From the NCBI RefSeq assembly GCF_039822205.1, contig NZ_JBAGBW010000013.1, positions 1 through 61,059 on the forward strand: a stretch of DNA of 61,059 bases, given 5' to 3'. Under the pieces are notes generated by a model that was not told the DNA's origin, did not search any database, and saw only the letters and a program-made list of their open reading frames with translations. This document shows, in pieces, positions 8,291 through 16,857 of the stretch. The DNA is from Thermodesulfobium sp. 4217-1 (GTDB lineage: Bacteria; Thermodesulfobiota; Thermodesulfobiia; Thermodesulfobiales; Thermodesulfobiaceae). The stretch's first letter is position 1. The number at the start of each line of letters is the position of its first letter. The translations under genes were made by a program, and so were the position numbers.

Positions 8291-9319
8291 TTATTTAGTT
8301 TCATGAATCTCCTTATCTTTATTTTTCAAAGTTTTCCCAAACAAGTATGTGATAAGGCTTATAAGAATTATACCAACTATTGCTGCTGCTATGTATCCTA
8401 CTGCAGATTGTAAGAAGCTCTGGTCAAAACCCGGAATGCCATAATCTTGCATAAGTGCGTGCCACTTGTCGGACATCTGAGCGAGACCCTCTGGAACAAA
8501 CCCAATCTTGTCCTTTATTTCATCTGCTCCCCATTCTCCCCATGCGCTACCTGACGCAAGAAGTCCGAGTGGAGTAAGGACTGCAACTATTGCCATACCT
8601 ATCCAAATTTTTGCATAGCCAAAAGCTTTTGATGGGGCCTTAATTTTTTCTATACTGAGCATTTCTGGGTTGCTTGCCTGTAAATATTTTATTGCAAGTG
8701 CAGTTACTACCCCCTCAACGGGGCCAGCTACTGTCAAGTGCGCGAATGCCATTGCTGGTACTGCAAGACTTAATGGATAAGGACAGTACAAGGGAACTCC
8801 CGCAGCTGTATGAAATAGCAAAGGTTGTAGTCCTAACTCTATTCCTGCGCAGATTGCTGCAAGAACTATGCCGATGTAGCCTGCAATAAACCCTGATATG
8901 TACCGCCTTGCACTGGATATATCAGAATTTGTTGTTAATATTTTGTAAATGAAATAAGAGCTAAATGGCAAAACAAAAGCCATATTAAAACAGTTAGCAC
9001 CGAAAGAAAGTATGCCTCCGTCGCCAAAGAGAAGCGCTTGGATTGCTAAAGCGATTGTTATACACAGCGTTGCAGCCCACGGACCAAATATTATTGCAAG
9101 AAGTGAACCTCCAACTGCATGTGCAGTAGTGCCATCTGGAATTGGAACGTTGTACATCATTATTACAAAAGAAAAAGCTGCACCAAGTGCCATTAACGGC
9201 ACATATTTTTTATTAATGGTGCTCTGGACCTTTTTTACCGATGTCCACCAAACAGGAAGCATAACAGCTCCCATTACCGCGCACGTTTGCGGACTAAGAT
9301 AACCATCTGGAATGTGCAT
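8291..9319 (-). CDS. cbiM: Cobalt/nickel ECF transporter substrate-binding subunit CbiM, with CbiN-like tail
   Basis: The protein begins MHIPDGYLSP, the hallmark of CbiM/NikM: the free N-terminus and His2 coordinate the metal. At 342 aa it is longer than CbiM alone (about 220-250). The extra C-terminal part has a soluble loop (GSAWGEWGADEIKDKIGF, QMSDKWHALMQDYG) and a final membrane helix, as in CbiMN or NikMN fusions where CbiN is attached. No separate cbiN gene is present, which supports the fusion. SD GGGAGG precedes the ATG. The 5' region is structured. Confidence 0.9.
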   Translation of the reverse strand: MHIPDGYLSPQTCAVMGAVMLPVWWTSVKKVQSTINKKYVPLMALGAAFSFVIMMYNVPIPDGTTAHAVGGSLLAIIFGPWAATLCITIALAIQALLFGDGGILSFGANCFNMAFVLPFSSYFIYKILTTNSDISSARRYISGFIAGYIGIVLAAICAGIELGLQPLLFHTAAGVPLYCPYPLSLAVPAMAFAHLTVAGPVEGVVTALAIKYLQASNPEMLSIEKIKAPSKAFGYAKIWIGMAIVAVLTPLGLLASGSAWGEWGADEIKDKIGFVPEGLAQMSDKWHALMQDYGIPGFDQSFLQSAVGYIAAAIVGIILISLITYLFGKTLKNKDKEIHETK

Positions 9320-9364
9320 TTACTCCTCCCTATCCTCGTGATAAATTTTCTTTCAAAAAATTTT

Positions 9365-9382
9365 GTAATCTAAGTAGATTAC
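9365..9382. promoter_or_regulatory. 18-bp palindrome in the cbiM leader
   Basis: GTAATCTA-AG-TAGATTAC has perfect 8-base arms around a 2-base centre, 46 bases before the cbiM ATG. It could be an operator for a metal-responsive repressor or a small RNA hairpin. It does not match the NikR consensus GTATGA-N16-TCATAC known to me. Confidence 0.5.
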
Positions 9383-9423
9383 GATAAAAAATTTAATCTT
9401 ACACCCCCTTTAAAAACCTTGTA

Positions 9424-9477
9424 AAAACAAAAGCCATGAAAGCTAACCCTTTCTGGGGTTAAGAGCCTTCATGGCTT
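9424..9477 (-). terminator. Terminator-like hairpin between the Opu operon and cbiM
   Basis: Positions 9431-9440 pair with 9468-9477 (AAGCCATGAA arms), and inside them TAACCC (9444-9449) pairs with GGGTTA (9456-9461). On the minus strand the stem is followed by TTTTGTTTTT. It would end the Opu operon. Because a promoter-like site lies just upstream (9516-9488), it may instead be an attenuator in the cbiM leader. Confidence 0.65.
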
Positions 9478-9487
9478 ATTTGTAACT

Positions 9488-9516
9488 AAACTATCACTTT
9501 TGTATTTGCCTGTCAA
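9488..9516 (-). promoter_or_regulatory. Candidate promoter for cbiMQO
   Basis: On the minus strand TTGACA (9516-9511), a 17-base spacer and TAGTTT (9493-9488) form a promoter with a perfect -35 and weak -10. Initiation near 9481 would put the terminator-like hairpin at 9477-9431 inside the cbiM leader, about 160 bases before the ATG. Confidence 0.5.
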
Positions 9517-9575
9517 GACCCTTGTAAGCTTTAAGTTGGACAATAAAAATTAAAAAATTTGCCTAAGAGTCCTTT

Positions 9576-10199
9576 CTAGGGATGATTTTTGTTTATGATA
9601 TCCTGGTAAGTAAAGAATTTTTTCTCTATCATTGAAAAGCTTATGTCCATAAATAATGCAATAAGAATTGCTGGTATTGAGCCAGCCAGAATTTTATTTA
9701 TGTTAAAACTTGCCAGACCTTCAAATATTATTGATCCAAGACCACCGCTTCCAATTATAGCGGTCAAGATAGCGACAGAATTTGACAATATAGATGCAAA
9801 CTTTATTCCAGCAAATATTGATGGATAGGCATTTGGAAATCTTATATATCTTAATATCTGCCACTCGCTCAAACCCATTCCTTTTGACGACTCTAATACT
9901 AAAATATCTATGTTAATTAGTCCATCATAAGTGTTTTTTACAATAGGCATCAATATTCTAAGAAATATTGCCAATATTGCTGGCTTAAATCCTATACCAA
10001 ATAAAGGCACAACTATAGCTACCACTGCAAAGCTAGGTATTGCCTGGACTAAATTGCAAAATCCTATTATGAAATTTGCAATGTGGCGATTTTTTAAAGA
10101 TATTACCGCAAGGGGTATGCCTATAACTATGCTTAAGATTAAAGATATGTATGTAAGCAGTATGTGAACGTAAAATGAGCTTAATATTTCGTCAAACAT
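9576..10199 (-). CDS. Osmoprotectant ABC transporter permease (OpuBD/OpuCD-type)
   Basis: A 207-aa membrane protein with about six helices and the permease coupling loop of the BPD family (SSKGMGLSEWQILRYIRFPNA). It resembles OpuBD/OpuCD permeases of glycine-betaine/choline importers. The start is set at ATG 10199, overlapping the end of the preceding permease gene by 8 bases; the longer frame back to 10250 would cover 59 bases of that gene. It is the last gene of a four-gene operon, and a hairpin follows at 9431-9477. Confidence 0.85.
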   Translation of the reverse strand: MFDEILSSFYVHILLTYISLILSIVIGIPLAVISLKNRHIANFIIGFCNLVQAIPSFAVVAIVVPLFGIGFKPAILAIFLRILMPIVKNTYDGLINIDILVLESSKGMGLSEWQILRYIRFPNAYPSIFAGIKFASILSNSVAILTAIIGSGGLGSIIFEGLASFNINKILAGSIPAILIALFMDISFSMIEKKFFTYQDIINKNHP

Positions 10200-10833
10200 T
10201 ATTGAATCTCTTTTGTAAAAATCTTTCAACCAGATAGGCCAATGCGTCAAAAAAAAGGGCTAATATCCCTACCCATACTGCAGATACATATATTAAGGTT
10301 TTATCATAAAGCTGTACGCCAGTTTGAATGCTAGCGCCTAGACCTCCTGCTGCAATAAGACCGCCAAGCGTTACTACACCCATTGTAAATACGATAGAAA
10401 TTCTGATGCCTGAAACTATCGTAGGTAGGGCAAGCGGAATCTCTATTTTTGTTAGAATCTCGAATTCGTTTAAGCCAATGGAACGCGCTACTTCAATGTA
10501 ATTTTGTTCAACGTTATTTAGGCCTACATAACAGTTTCTTGCAATTGGCAGTATCGCATAAAGAACTGATACGAAGATCGTGGGCTTCATCCCAAGTCCT
10601 AAAAATGGAAGCAATAAAACTAAAAGTGCTATTGTGGGCAGAGTTTCTATGATATTTAAAATATTAAATACTATATTTGACAATTTTTGTGCTCTATGTA
10701 AGACGATGCCTATGATTAAGCCAAACACAATCGACAACAATATTGCAATTGAAAACATATATATTTGTTCAGCTGTTCTTTGGACAAGATCTTGAAAATT
10801 TATGAAGTTTATAATTTCAGAAAGCTTTATCAT
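10192..10833 (-). CDS. Osmoprotectant ABC transporter permease (OpuBB/OpuCB-type)
   Basis: The 213-aa protein has about six membrane segments and the permease loop ARSIGLNEFEILTKIEIPLA. It is a paralogue of the following permease; Opu systems use two such subunits. Its ATG overlaps the ATPase gene's stop by 4 bases (ATGA), a sign of translational coupling. Substrate is probably glycine betaine, choline or a related quaternary amine, by family. Confidence 0.85.
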   Translation of the reverse strand: MIKLSEIINFINFQDLVQRTAEQIYMFSIAILLSIVFGLIIGIVLHRAQKLSNIVFNILNIIETLPTIALLVLLLPFLGLGMKPTIFVSVLYAILPIARNCYVGLNNVEQNYIEVARSIGLNEFEILTKIEIPLALPTIVSGIRISIVFTMGVVTLGGLIAAGGLGASIQTGVQLYDKTLIYVSAVWVGILALFFDALAYLVERFLQKRFNNV

Positions 10834-11948
10834 ATAAGCCTATTTAAAATCTCACTTGATAGGATTATGCCTATTGGCATATCTCTTTCCAATACGACAG
10901 CAATTGATATATTTGATTTTTTCATTTCAGCCAGTGCGTCATAAAGTGGCTTTTCTGGGCCAAATTTTAGCGTTTCTTTGTTGTAAAGGTTTTCAATTTT
11001 TTGATCGTTTTTTATAAAATTGCTATTTAAAAGGGCTTTTAGGTCTGTTGTGCCTAAAAATTTATCTTCTTTAACAATGATTCCAAATTCTATATTATTT
11101 TTCAACATAAATTTAATAGAATCAGAAATTTTTGCTTGTGAATCAATCGTATAATTTTTCACTGGTATCATAACATCTCTAACTTTTAAATTTGAGATGT
11201 GTTTATACTTTTTATCCGACTCTACAAGGTTTAAAACGAAAGAGTCAGCAGGGTTTAAAATTAGATCGTTTGCCTCACCAATTTGTTTTATTTTTCCGTC
11301 TTTCATTACAGCAATCCTGTCACCAAGTCTGAATGCTTCTTCTATATCATGGGTTACAAATACAATAGTTTTTCCAAGCACCTTCTTGATCTGTAAAAAT
11401 TCATCTTGCAATTGTCTTCTTAGTATTGGATCGACAGAACCAAAAGGCTCGTCCATTAGAAGAAGCGGTTGGTTTAGTGCTAACGCTCTTGCAAGACCTA
11501 CTCTTTGCTGCTGTCCACCACTTAATTGATTTGGGAATTTTCTTAGATAAATTTCATCTAAGAAAACTATTTTTAAAATTTCTTTAACTCTTTTGTCTAT
11601 TTTTTCTCTGGGCCAGCCCTCAAGTTTTAAAATTAAAGATATGTTGTCCTTTATGTTCATATGAGGGAAGAGCCCAACTTGTTGGATTACGTATCCAATA
11701 TTTTTTCTTAATTTCACTACATCGAGATTTCTTATGTCGTTGTTATTGATAAATACGCCGCCGCTGTCGGGCTCAACCAACCTGTTTATTGTTTTTAAAA
11801 GAGTTGTTTTTCCGCATCCACTAGGTCCGATTATCACAAAGAGCTCTTTGCCATTTATTTTCAAACTTACATCGTCTATGGCCATAAAATTGCGATAATT
11901 TTTTACTAAATGGACGATTTCTATACTATCTACATTTTTAAAAATCAT
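10830..11948 (-). CDS. Osmoprotectant ABC transporter ATPase with CBS domains (OpuCA/OpuBA-type)
   Basis: The 372-aa ATPase has Walker A GPSGCGKTT, signature LSGGQQQRVGLARALA, Walker B LLLMDEPFGSVDP and H-loop VTHDIEEA. After the ABC domain (to about 245), two CBS repeats occupy about 250-372. In OpuA-type systems the CBS pair senses ionic strength or nucleotides such as c-di-AMP and gates transport. The gene starts 12 bases after the binding-protein gene. Confidence 0.9.
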   Translation of the reverse strand: MIFKNVDSIEIVHLVKNYRNFMAIDDVSLKINGKELFVIIGPSGCGKTTLLKTINRLVEPDSGGVFINNNDIRNLDVVKLRKNIGYVIQQVGLFPHMNIKDNISLILKLEGWPREKIDKRVKEILKIVFLDEIYLRKFPNQLSGGQQQRVGLARALALNQPLLLMDEPFGSVDPILRRQLQDEFLQIKKVLGKTIVFVTHDIEEAFRLGDRIAVMKDGKIKQIGEANDLILNPADSFVLNLVESDKKYKHISNLKVRDVMIPVKNYTIDSQAKISDSIKFMLKNNIEFGIIVKEDKFLGTTDLKALLNSNFIKNDQKIENLYNKETLKFGPEKPLYDALAEMKKSNISIAVVLERDMPIGIILSSEILNRLI

Positions 11949-11960
11949 ATTATTTTATTT

Positions 11961-12860
11961 CTACTTTTTTATTAAACCCTTTTTGATCAAAAATTCTTTT
12001 GCAATGCTATCCGCACTTTCTTTTTCAACGTCAAATTTATAGTTTAGTTTTCTCATTTCATCTGTGTTGATAACGTTGTTCAACTTCTGAAGTACTTTGA
12101 TAGCCTCCGGGTATTGTTCTGCAAATTTTTTGTTCACAATGATTATTGCGTCATACGGGGGCAGGGCAGATTTGTCATCTTCTAAGACTTTGAGCCCAAA
12201 CATATCCACTCTTGAATCTGTGGTGTAGCTTGAAATTGCGTTTACTTGATTGTTCTTTACGGCCTCGTACATTAGCGTGGGTTCCATCTGTTTTACGTTT
12301 CCAAATGAGTAGCCGTATATCTCTTTTATCCTTGGCAGGCCATCTTGTCGGGTGGCAAATTCTGGATCGGTGCCAAGGGTCATTGATGGAGCATACTTTG
12401 ATAGCTCGCTCAGGTTATTTATATCGTGTTTTTGCGCAAAATCCTTTTTTATCGCTATAGCATAGTCATCTCTGAAGCCAAGCTTCGCAATGGTAAGTAT
12501 TGAATATTTAGATAGCATTTCTTCTTTGCTTTTCTCGTAAACATAATCTGGGTTCCAACTCTTCAAAGGCGGCAGCTTTAAGATTACATTATATGCCGTG
12601 CCTGTATATTCAAGATAGGCGTCAATTTGATCCTTTTTCAATGCTTCAAAGTTAATTAAAGATCCGCCCAGGCCTTGTTTTATCTCTACATTAAATCCAT
12701 TTTCTTTCAATAGTATTGCCATCATATTTGCAACTATATACTGTTCATTAAATGGTTTCGATCCAATGACTATGGTTTTAGTTCTATTGTTGTTAGAACA
12801 ACCTATAGATACAAATGAAGCAACTGCAATTACTAACAAAAGAACAAAAATCTTTTTCAC
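11961..12860 (-). CDS. Osmoprotectant-binding lipoprotein (OpuAC/OsmF family)
   Basis: The 299-aa protein begins with a lipoprotein signal peptide ending in SIGC, so Cys21 is the probable lipidated residue. The mature part shows the OpuAC-type fold: VIGSKPFNEQYIVANM, GLGGSLINFEALKKDQID, YLEYTGTAY. It captures the substrate for the ATPase and two permeases encoded next. It is the first gene of the operon, with a GTG start behind AAAGGGGTGG. Confidence 0.9.
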   Translation of the reverse strand: MKKIFVLLLVIAVASFVSIGCSNNNRTKTIVIGSKPFNEQYIVANMMAILLKENGFNVEIKQGLGGSLINFEALKKDQIDAYLEYTGTAYNVILKLPPLKSWNPDYVYEKSKEEMLSKYSILTIAKLGFRDDYAIAIKKDFAQKHDINNLSELSKYAPSMTLGTDPEFATRQDGLPRIKEIYGYSFGNVKQMEPTLMYEAVKNNQVNAISSYTTDSRVDMFGLKVLEDDKSALPPYDAIIIVNKKFAEQYPEAIKVLQKLNNVINTDEMRKLNYKFDVEKESADSIAKEFLIKKGLIKK

Positions 12861-12890
12861 TAAGCCACCCCTTTCTGATGATTAGATTTT

Positions 12891-12919
12891 ATTATACATA
12901 AATTTAGTAAATTTTTGAA
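12891..12919 (-). promoter_or_regulatory. Promoter of the Opu operon
   Basis: On the minus strand TTCAAA (12919-12914), a 17-base spacer and a perfect TATAAT (12896-12891) lie 31 bases before the GTG of the binding-protein gene. Confidence 0.6.
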
Positions 12920-12932
12920 ATAAGAAAGATTA

Positions 12933-14222
12933 CTATTTTGACTGTATGTTTTGCGCTCTTTTGAAAATTCTGTAGATAATTTCTGCAATAATTGCTGATA
13001 GTAATCCAGCGCTAAAGCCATTTAAGAAAAGACCTGATAAGATGTTTAACTCTGGCAGAATAATTACTACTTTTTCGAAGATGTATGGAATGATTAAGTA
13101 TCCCAAAAAAGAAATTAAGCCTATGTGAAGGCTGTGATAACCCTTTTCTGATTTTGAAAGCTTTATCGCTGCCTCTATCTGGATATATCCCACCACTAGA
13201 AGAGACGCTGCAATTACCTGAGTAGGTATCTGCACGAAAATTCCAACCAGAGTAGGGTATAGCGAGGCGAGTATAAATATTAAACCAACAAGGTAAAACG
13301 AATACTTTGATGCGTTTTGAGTCATTACTATCAAGGCAGGCGTAAGCGAATAGCTAACAGTTCCAACTGACCCAAAAATCCCAGAAAATATTCCAGATAT
13401 AGCGTCAAATAGAATGCCTTTATTTGTTTTTTCAAGAGATGGGGGAATATTTAGCACTCCGAAAAGAGATTGAGTAGAGCCTATCTCGTTTATTACCACT
13501 CCAAGATAACAAAATAAAAACGATATTGTTATGACGGGATCGAATTTTGGCATTTGGAGTGAAAATAAATTAGCACTTAAAACAGGTTCTGTGTGAATAG
13601 GCTTTATAAATATTAAGAAAATGATTGAAGATATGCTCATAAAGAAGAAGATCGAAAATTTTGATAGGGGGAAGCTTTGTTTAGAAAAGAAAATCGTAAT
13701 TATCGATAATATCAGAATAAAAATTATATTTTCGGTAGAAGTAAAAGGCACCGATGAAAAGGCTAGGCTTATAGAAATGGGAATGAGCGAAATCCCTATT
13801 AGCAAAAGCACGCTTACTGTCACTCCTTTTGACTGAAGTATTGAAAATCGTCTTATGATATTGCTCTTTGCAAGGATTAGTATAAATATGCCTACTGATA
13901 TTGAGGCGAACGAGATCTCTTCCAAAGATGCACCAGGATTCAGGACAAAGCCCAGCATTAGAGCAGTGGATGGCCCAACCAAAAGGGACAATTTGTGACC
14001 AAATTTTAGTTGAAGTATTTGAAAAATGCCTGAAATTAGAAATATCTTTGCAAGAAAATTTACTTCTTCTGAGTATGAGAAGTTGTCTAGCTTTGCTATG
14101 GTGCTGGCTACAATGACTAAGGGTGGGAGTATTAAGACTAGCCATTGTAAACCCTGAAGAAAGATTATGTACAGTGGAGGTCTATCATCAAAATTGTATT
14201 TTAAGTTTACCTTCTCAGTCAT
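12933..14222 (-). CDS. NCS2-family xanthine/uracil permease-like transporter
   Basis: A 429-aa protein with about 12-14 membrane segments. The start (PPLYIIFLQGLQWLVLILPP) and the segment NEIGSTQSLFGVL followed by GIFGSVGTVSYS match nucleobase:cation symporter-2 proteins, in which a QH- or QE-type motif and an (N/G)EXG motif line the substrate site. Purine or pyrimidine bases are the probable cargo; closer assignment is not possible. It is transcribed alone, divergently from tRNA-Arg. Confidence 0.82.
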   Translation of the reverse strand: MTEKVNLKYNFDDRPPLYIIFLQGLQWLVLILPPLVIVASTIAKLDNFSYSEEVNFLAKIFLISGIFQILQLKFGHKLSLLVGPSTALMLGFVLNPGASLEEISFASISVGIFILILAKSNIIRRFSILQSKGVTVSVLLLIGISLIPISISLAFSSVPFTSTENIIFILILSIITIFFSKQSFPLSKFSIFFFMSISSIIFLIFIKPIHTEPVLSANLFSLQMPKFDPVITISFLFCYLGVVINEIGSTQSLFGVLNIPPSLEKTNKGILFDAISGIFSGIFGSVGTVSYSLTPALIVMTQNASKYSFYLVGLIFILASLYPTLVGIFVQIPTQVIAASLLVVGYIQIEAAIKLSKSEKGYHSLHIGLISFLGYLIIPYIFEKVVIILPELNILSGLFLNGFSAGLLSAIIAEIIYRIFKRAQNIQSK

Positions 14223-14252
14223 AGTCTATATTAAAACATAATATTTTTAAAT

Positions 14253-14281
14253 TTGACATAATAGAGCTATTTTGGTAATTT
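14253..14281 (+). promoter_or_regulatory. Promoter of tRNA-Arg and the pilin genes
   Basis: TTGACA (14253-14258), a 17-base spacer and TAATTT (14276-14281) lie directly before the tRNA. The expected start near 14288 gives a very short 5' leader. The minor-pilin genes could be read from the same promoter. Confidence 0.55.
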
Positions 14282-14290
14282 ATTATATGT

Positions 14291-14367
14291 GTCCACGTAG
14301 CTCAGTAGGATAGAGCATCGGATTCCTAATCCGGGGGTCACAGGTTCGATTCCTGTCGTGGACACCA
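14291..14367 (+). tRNA. tRNA-Arg (anticodon CCT)
   Basis: The acceptor stem GTCCACG (14291-14297) pairs with CGTGGAC (14357-14363), followed by discriminator A and an encoded CCA. The D arm GCTCAGTAGGATAGAGC, the anticodon loop TTCCTAA (anticodon CCT, reading AGG) and the T arm with GGTTCGATTCC are canonical. Confidence 0.97.
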
Positions 14368-14393
14368 TGTTACTTTCTAAAGGGGTTTTGGCG

Positions 14394-14753
14394 GTGAGGA
14401 TTCTATATAACAAACATGGAATTACTTTATTGGAGATTTTGGTAAGCATTTTTATTCTATCAATATTTATGTTGGTTTCTTTCGGTAGTCTATCTCGCTC
14501 TATGATAGTGGAAAAGAATCTACACGTTTACAATAAAGCTCTTGAAATTGCGCAAAGTAATTTTGAACGAGCCCTGTCAGATAAAAGCGATCATGACTTG
14601 AGCCTTGAAGAGACTAGCTGCGTTGATAGCGACTGTTTTAAGGTAAACATTCAAAAGATTGCAAACAACAATAAGAAATTGATAATCATAAATGTAGTTG
14701 ACAAAGAGAATCCAAAAAGATTTGAAGATGTTACATTACAAACTGAGATATAA
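14394..14753 (+). CDS. Minor type IV pilin-like protein (PilV/GspI-like)
   Basis: The product is about 119 aa. It begins with a short basic leader and the prepilin peptidase site NKHG|ITLLEILVS, with Glu at mature position 5 and a long hydrophobic helix after it. The start is set at GTG 14394 behind AAAGGGG; a longer frame would begin inside the tRNA. The small size and the IxxxE-type helix match PilV/GspI minor pilins. It lies 26 bases after the tRNA and leads a three-gene minor-pilin set with overlapping frames. Confidence 0.75.
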   Translation: MRILYNKHGITLLEILVSIFILSIFMLVSFGSLSRSMIVEKNLHVYNKALEIAQSNFERALSDKSDHDLSLEETSCVDSDCFKVNIQKIANNNKKLIIINVVDKENPKRFEDVTLQTEI

Positions 14754-15315
14754 AGATAAATTTCAAAACGGACTCTCCTTCTTAGAAGTTCTTCTGTCAG
14801 TTTTATTAGGATCTATTATAATCTTGACCTTGGTAATGAACCTATATAACTCTTCAAAGACTCTAACGAAAATTCAAGGCAAAGATGAAGTTATATCAGA
14901 GAGCTCTTTCGTAATATTGAGAATTGAACAAGAAATTAGACAGAGCGGATACAAGAACCTCTTGTTAGCAAGCGATAAAACTTCAGATCCAGGAATAATC
15001 ATAAACCAGAATGCTATTTATTTTAATCTTGATTTAAACAATATTCCAAGTGAGAGCTTCCCGGATGGAGACGGCAACTACGAGCATGTAGGATATTATG
15101 TTTCGAATGGTTTCCTTATGAGGTATGTAAATGGTAATACAGAGCCTATGAATGCGCCTGACGTATACGTGTCTGGTCTGGTCGCTCTTAGGGGCAGGGT
15201 CGATCGGGGAAATTTTATAGAGGATGCGTCGGGAGATATCGTGAAGATTGCGATTGACATCGATTCACCTGAAAAAACACACATTGAGAAATACATTAAA
15301 CTGCGAAATATATAA
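14728..15315 (+). CDS. Minor type IV pilin-like protein (PilW/GspJ-like)
   Basis: About 195 aa. The prepilin site KFQNG|LSFLEVLLS has Glu at mature position 5, followed by a hydrophobic helix. The downstream part (VILRIEQEIRQSGY) resembles PilW/GspJ minor pilins. The start is taken as ATG 14728, which overlaps the previous gene by 26 bases; a TTG at 14698 is an alternative. No strong Shine-Dalgarno is visible, consistent with translational coupling. Confidence 0.75.
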   Translation: MLHYKLRYKDKFQNGLSFLEVLLSVLLGSIIILTLVMNLYNSSKTLTKIQGKDEVISESSFVILRIEQEIRQSGYKNLLLASDKTSDPGIIINQNAIYFNLDLNNIPSESFPDGDGNYEHVGYYVSNGFLMRYVNGNTEPMNAPDVYVSGLVALRGRVDRGNFIEDASGDIVKIAIDIDSPEKTHIEKYIKLRNI

Positions 15316-16768
15316 AAAGGGTTTTTCTCTTCTTTTTGTGATGCTAACAATGTTTTTCATTATTATCGCACTTTCTACTACTTTTTTAGTTATAAAAAAC
15401 ACTTTAAATACCGATATTGTAGTCAAAACAAACGCTAATTATCTCATTGCCTGTGAAAAGGCCATCAATGATGCTGTGTTGACATTGTCAACGGATCCAG
15501 AATACTCTGGAGAGGATTTAGTAGAGAACTCAATACCTGTAAAGATTGCTGTGTATGATATTGGACAATACAAAAGAATAGTCGCAACCTCTCTTGATAA
15601 GAATGTTGAAGTTTTAGCTGAGCAACAGATCTCTGTTCCAAAATTCGCTCTTGGGGTAAGGAGTCATACTTCTACAATAGGCAGCGTAAAGGTTGTAACC
15701 AATGCTAACGATAAAGCCGTGCCTGGCGTTTTAGTTAATTATGTTGGTGACTCGTATCCTAATATATTTTTCGTTTCGGGTGCAGATGGGGTACTTAGTT
15801 CATCTGATCCCACAAAAGTAAACTTTGACGAAAACTCTGCCTTTTGGCAAGAGTATTTAAAGAATTTGCAAAATCTGCCCTCTGGATTTGTAGTCAACTA
15901 TATGGATCCAGCTAACAGTGCGCCAGTAATAAACTCATTGAATTGTGGCCAGACCTATCTGGTTCCTGTAAAGTTGGGCACAAGTTTGAGGATAAATAAT
16001 CCTCAGAGCAACTGTAAAATTACATTTTCTTCTGACGTCTCTACCTATGGGGATCTGTTGCTTCCATCGAGTGCTAATTTTGACTTCAACGGGCAGCTTT
16101 TTGTGAGAGGGACTCTTTCATTGGGAAGTAAAGAAGTAAATATTAAAAATGGCTTAAATGTCTTGTCGGATTTAAATTTTTTAAATTCTAACAATCTAAA
16201 CGTTGGCGGCGCGCTTTTAGTGTTAAAAAATTTGAATCTGGTAAATTCTTCCAAAGTTTTGGTGAATAACGGAGCTCAGATTAAAGGCGACTTCTTAGAC
16301 GACAAGAGCTCTTTCGCTACCATAAATAAAGCTCTGAATGTAGAGGGCGATTCAAGAATATATGGGCAATTAATTTCAAATAATGCTCAATTAAATTTTA
16401 ATAATATTTATGTTTTGGATGGGGGAGTCTTAGATGCAACGGGTTCCAACATTTATGTAAATAATATTTTTAATATAAGCACGTCAGATCCAGCGTTAAA
16501 GGGTTCTCTAAAAAGCTCATCGCTATATGCCAATTCTATATCTATTGGGCCAAATGAATCGGTCAATTCCACTGTCACCGTTTTTAATTCTGCAGATATA
16601 TCAGGGAATATTTTGGGATCTTTACTGGTGCTCAATGAAGATCCCAACTCTAATACGTTGTTAAATGATGGCTCAAGTGTCGTATTTTTCGATCCGCCAG
16701 AAAATTGGTTTGGGCCGCCTCTTGGATTAAAATTTGTCATAGTAAAAGGTTCCTGGAGGGAATTTTAG
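15284..16768 (+). CDS. PilX/GspK-like pilin tip protein with beta-solenoid-like tail
   Basis: About 494 aa. The N-terminus KKG|FSLLFVML looks like a prepilin cleavage site, but mature position 5 is Phe, not Glu; loss of Glu5 is known for GspK-type tip pilins. From about residue 230 onward short strands rich in Asn, Leu and Val recur (SNNLNVGGALLVLKNLNL, NNAQLNFNNIYVLDGG), suggesting a beta-helix such as in adhesins or bactofilin-like proteins. The start is uncertain: TTG 15284 gives a 13-residue leader, TTG 15248 a longer one. It overlaps the preceding gene by about 32 bases and is the last of the minor-pilin set. Confidence 0.7.
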   Translation: MRNTLNCEIYKKGFSLLFVMLTMFFIIIALSTTFLVIKNTLNTDIVVKTNANYLIACEKAINDAVLTLSTDPEYSGEDLVENSIPVKIAVYDIGQYKRIVATSLDKNVEVLAEQQISVPKFALGVRSHTSTIGSVKVVTNANDKAVPGVLVNYVGDSYPNIFFVSGADGVLSSSDPTKVNFDENSAFWQEYLKNLQNLPSGFVVNYMDPANSAPVINSLNCGQTYLVPVKLGTSLRINNPQSNCKITFSSDVSTYGDLLLPSSANFDFNGQLFVRGTLSLGSKEVNIKNGLNVLSDLNFLNSNNLNVGGALLVLKNLNLVNSSKVLVNNGAQIKGDFLDDKSSFATINKALNVEGDSRIYGQLISNNAQLNFNNIYVLDGGVLDATGSNIYVNNIFNISTSDPALKGSLKSSSLYANSISIGPNESVNSTVTVFNSADISGNILGSLLVLNEDPNSNTLLNDGSSVVFFDPPENWFGPPLGLKFVIVKGSWREF

Positions 16769-16857
16769 TATTTTTAAGTTGTCAATAGAGTATAAATTGA
16801 CTTTGATTATTAGATAATTTAGACTTTTGTTTATAAGTTGTTAATGGAGGTTATAAA

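Noticed and set aside
9424-9516. Cobalamin or NiCo riboswitch before cbiM
   Set aside because: The conserved B12-box and purine-rich junction elements I know of are not visible; the hairpin fits a terminator better.
13681-14145. 154-aa minus-strand frame within the NCS2 permease gene
   Set aside because: It overlaps the permease in another frame of the same strand and has no ribosome site or motif.
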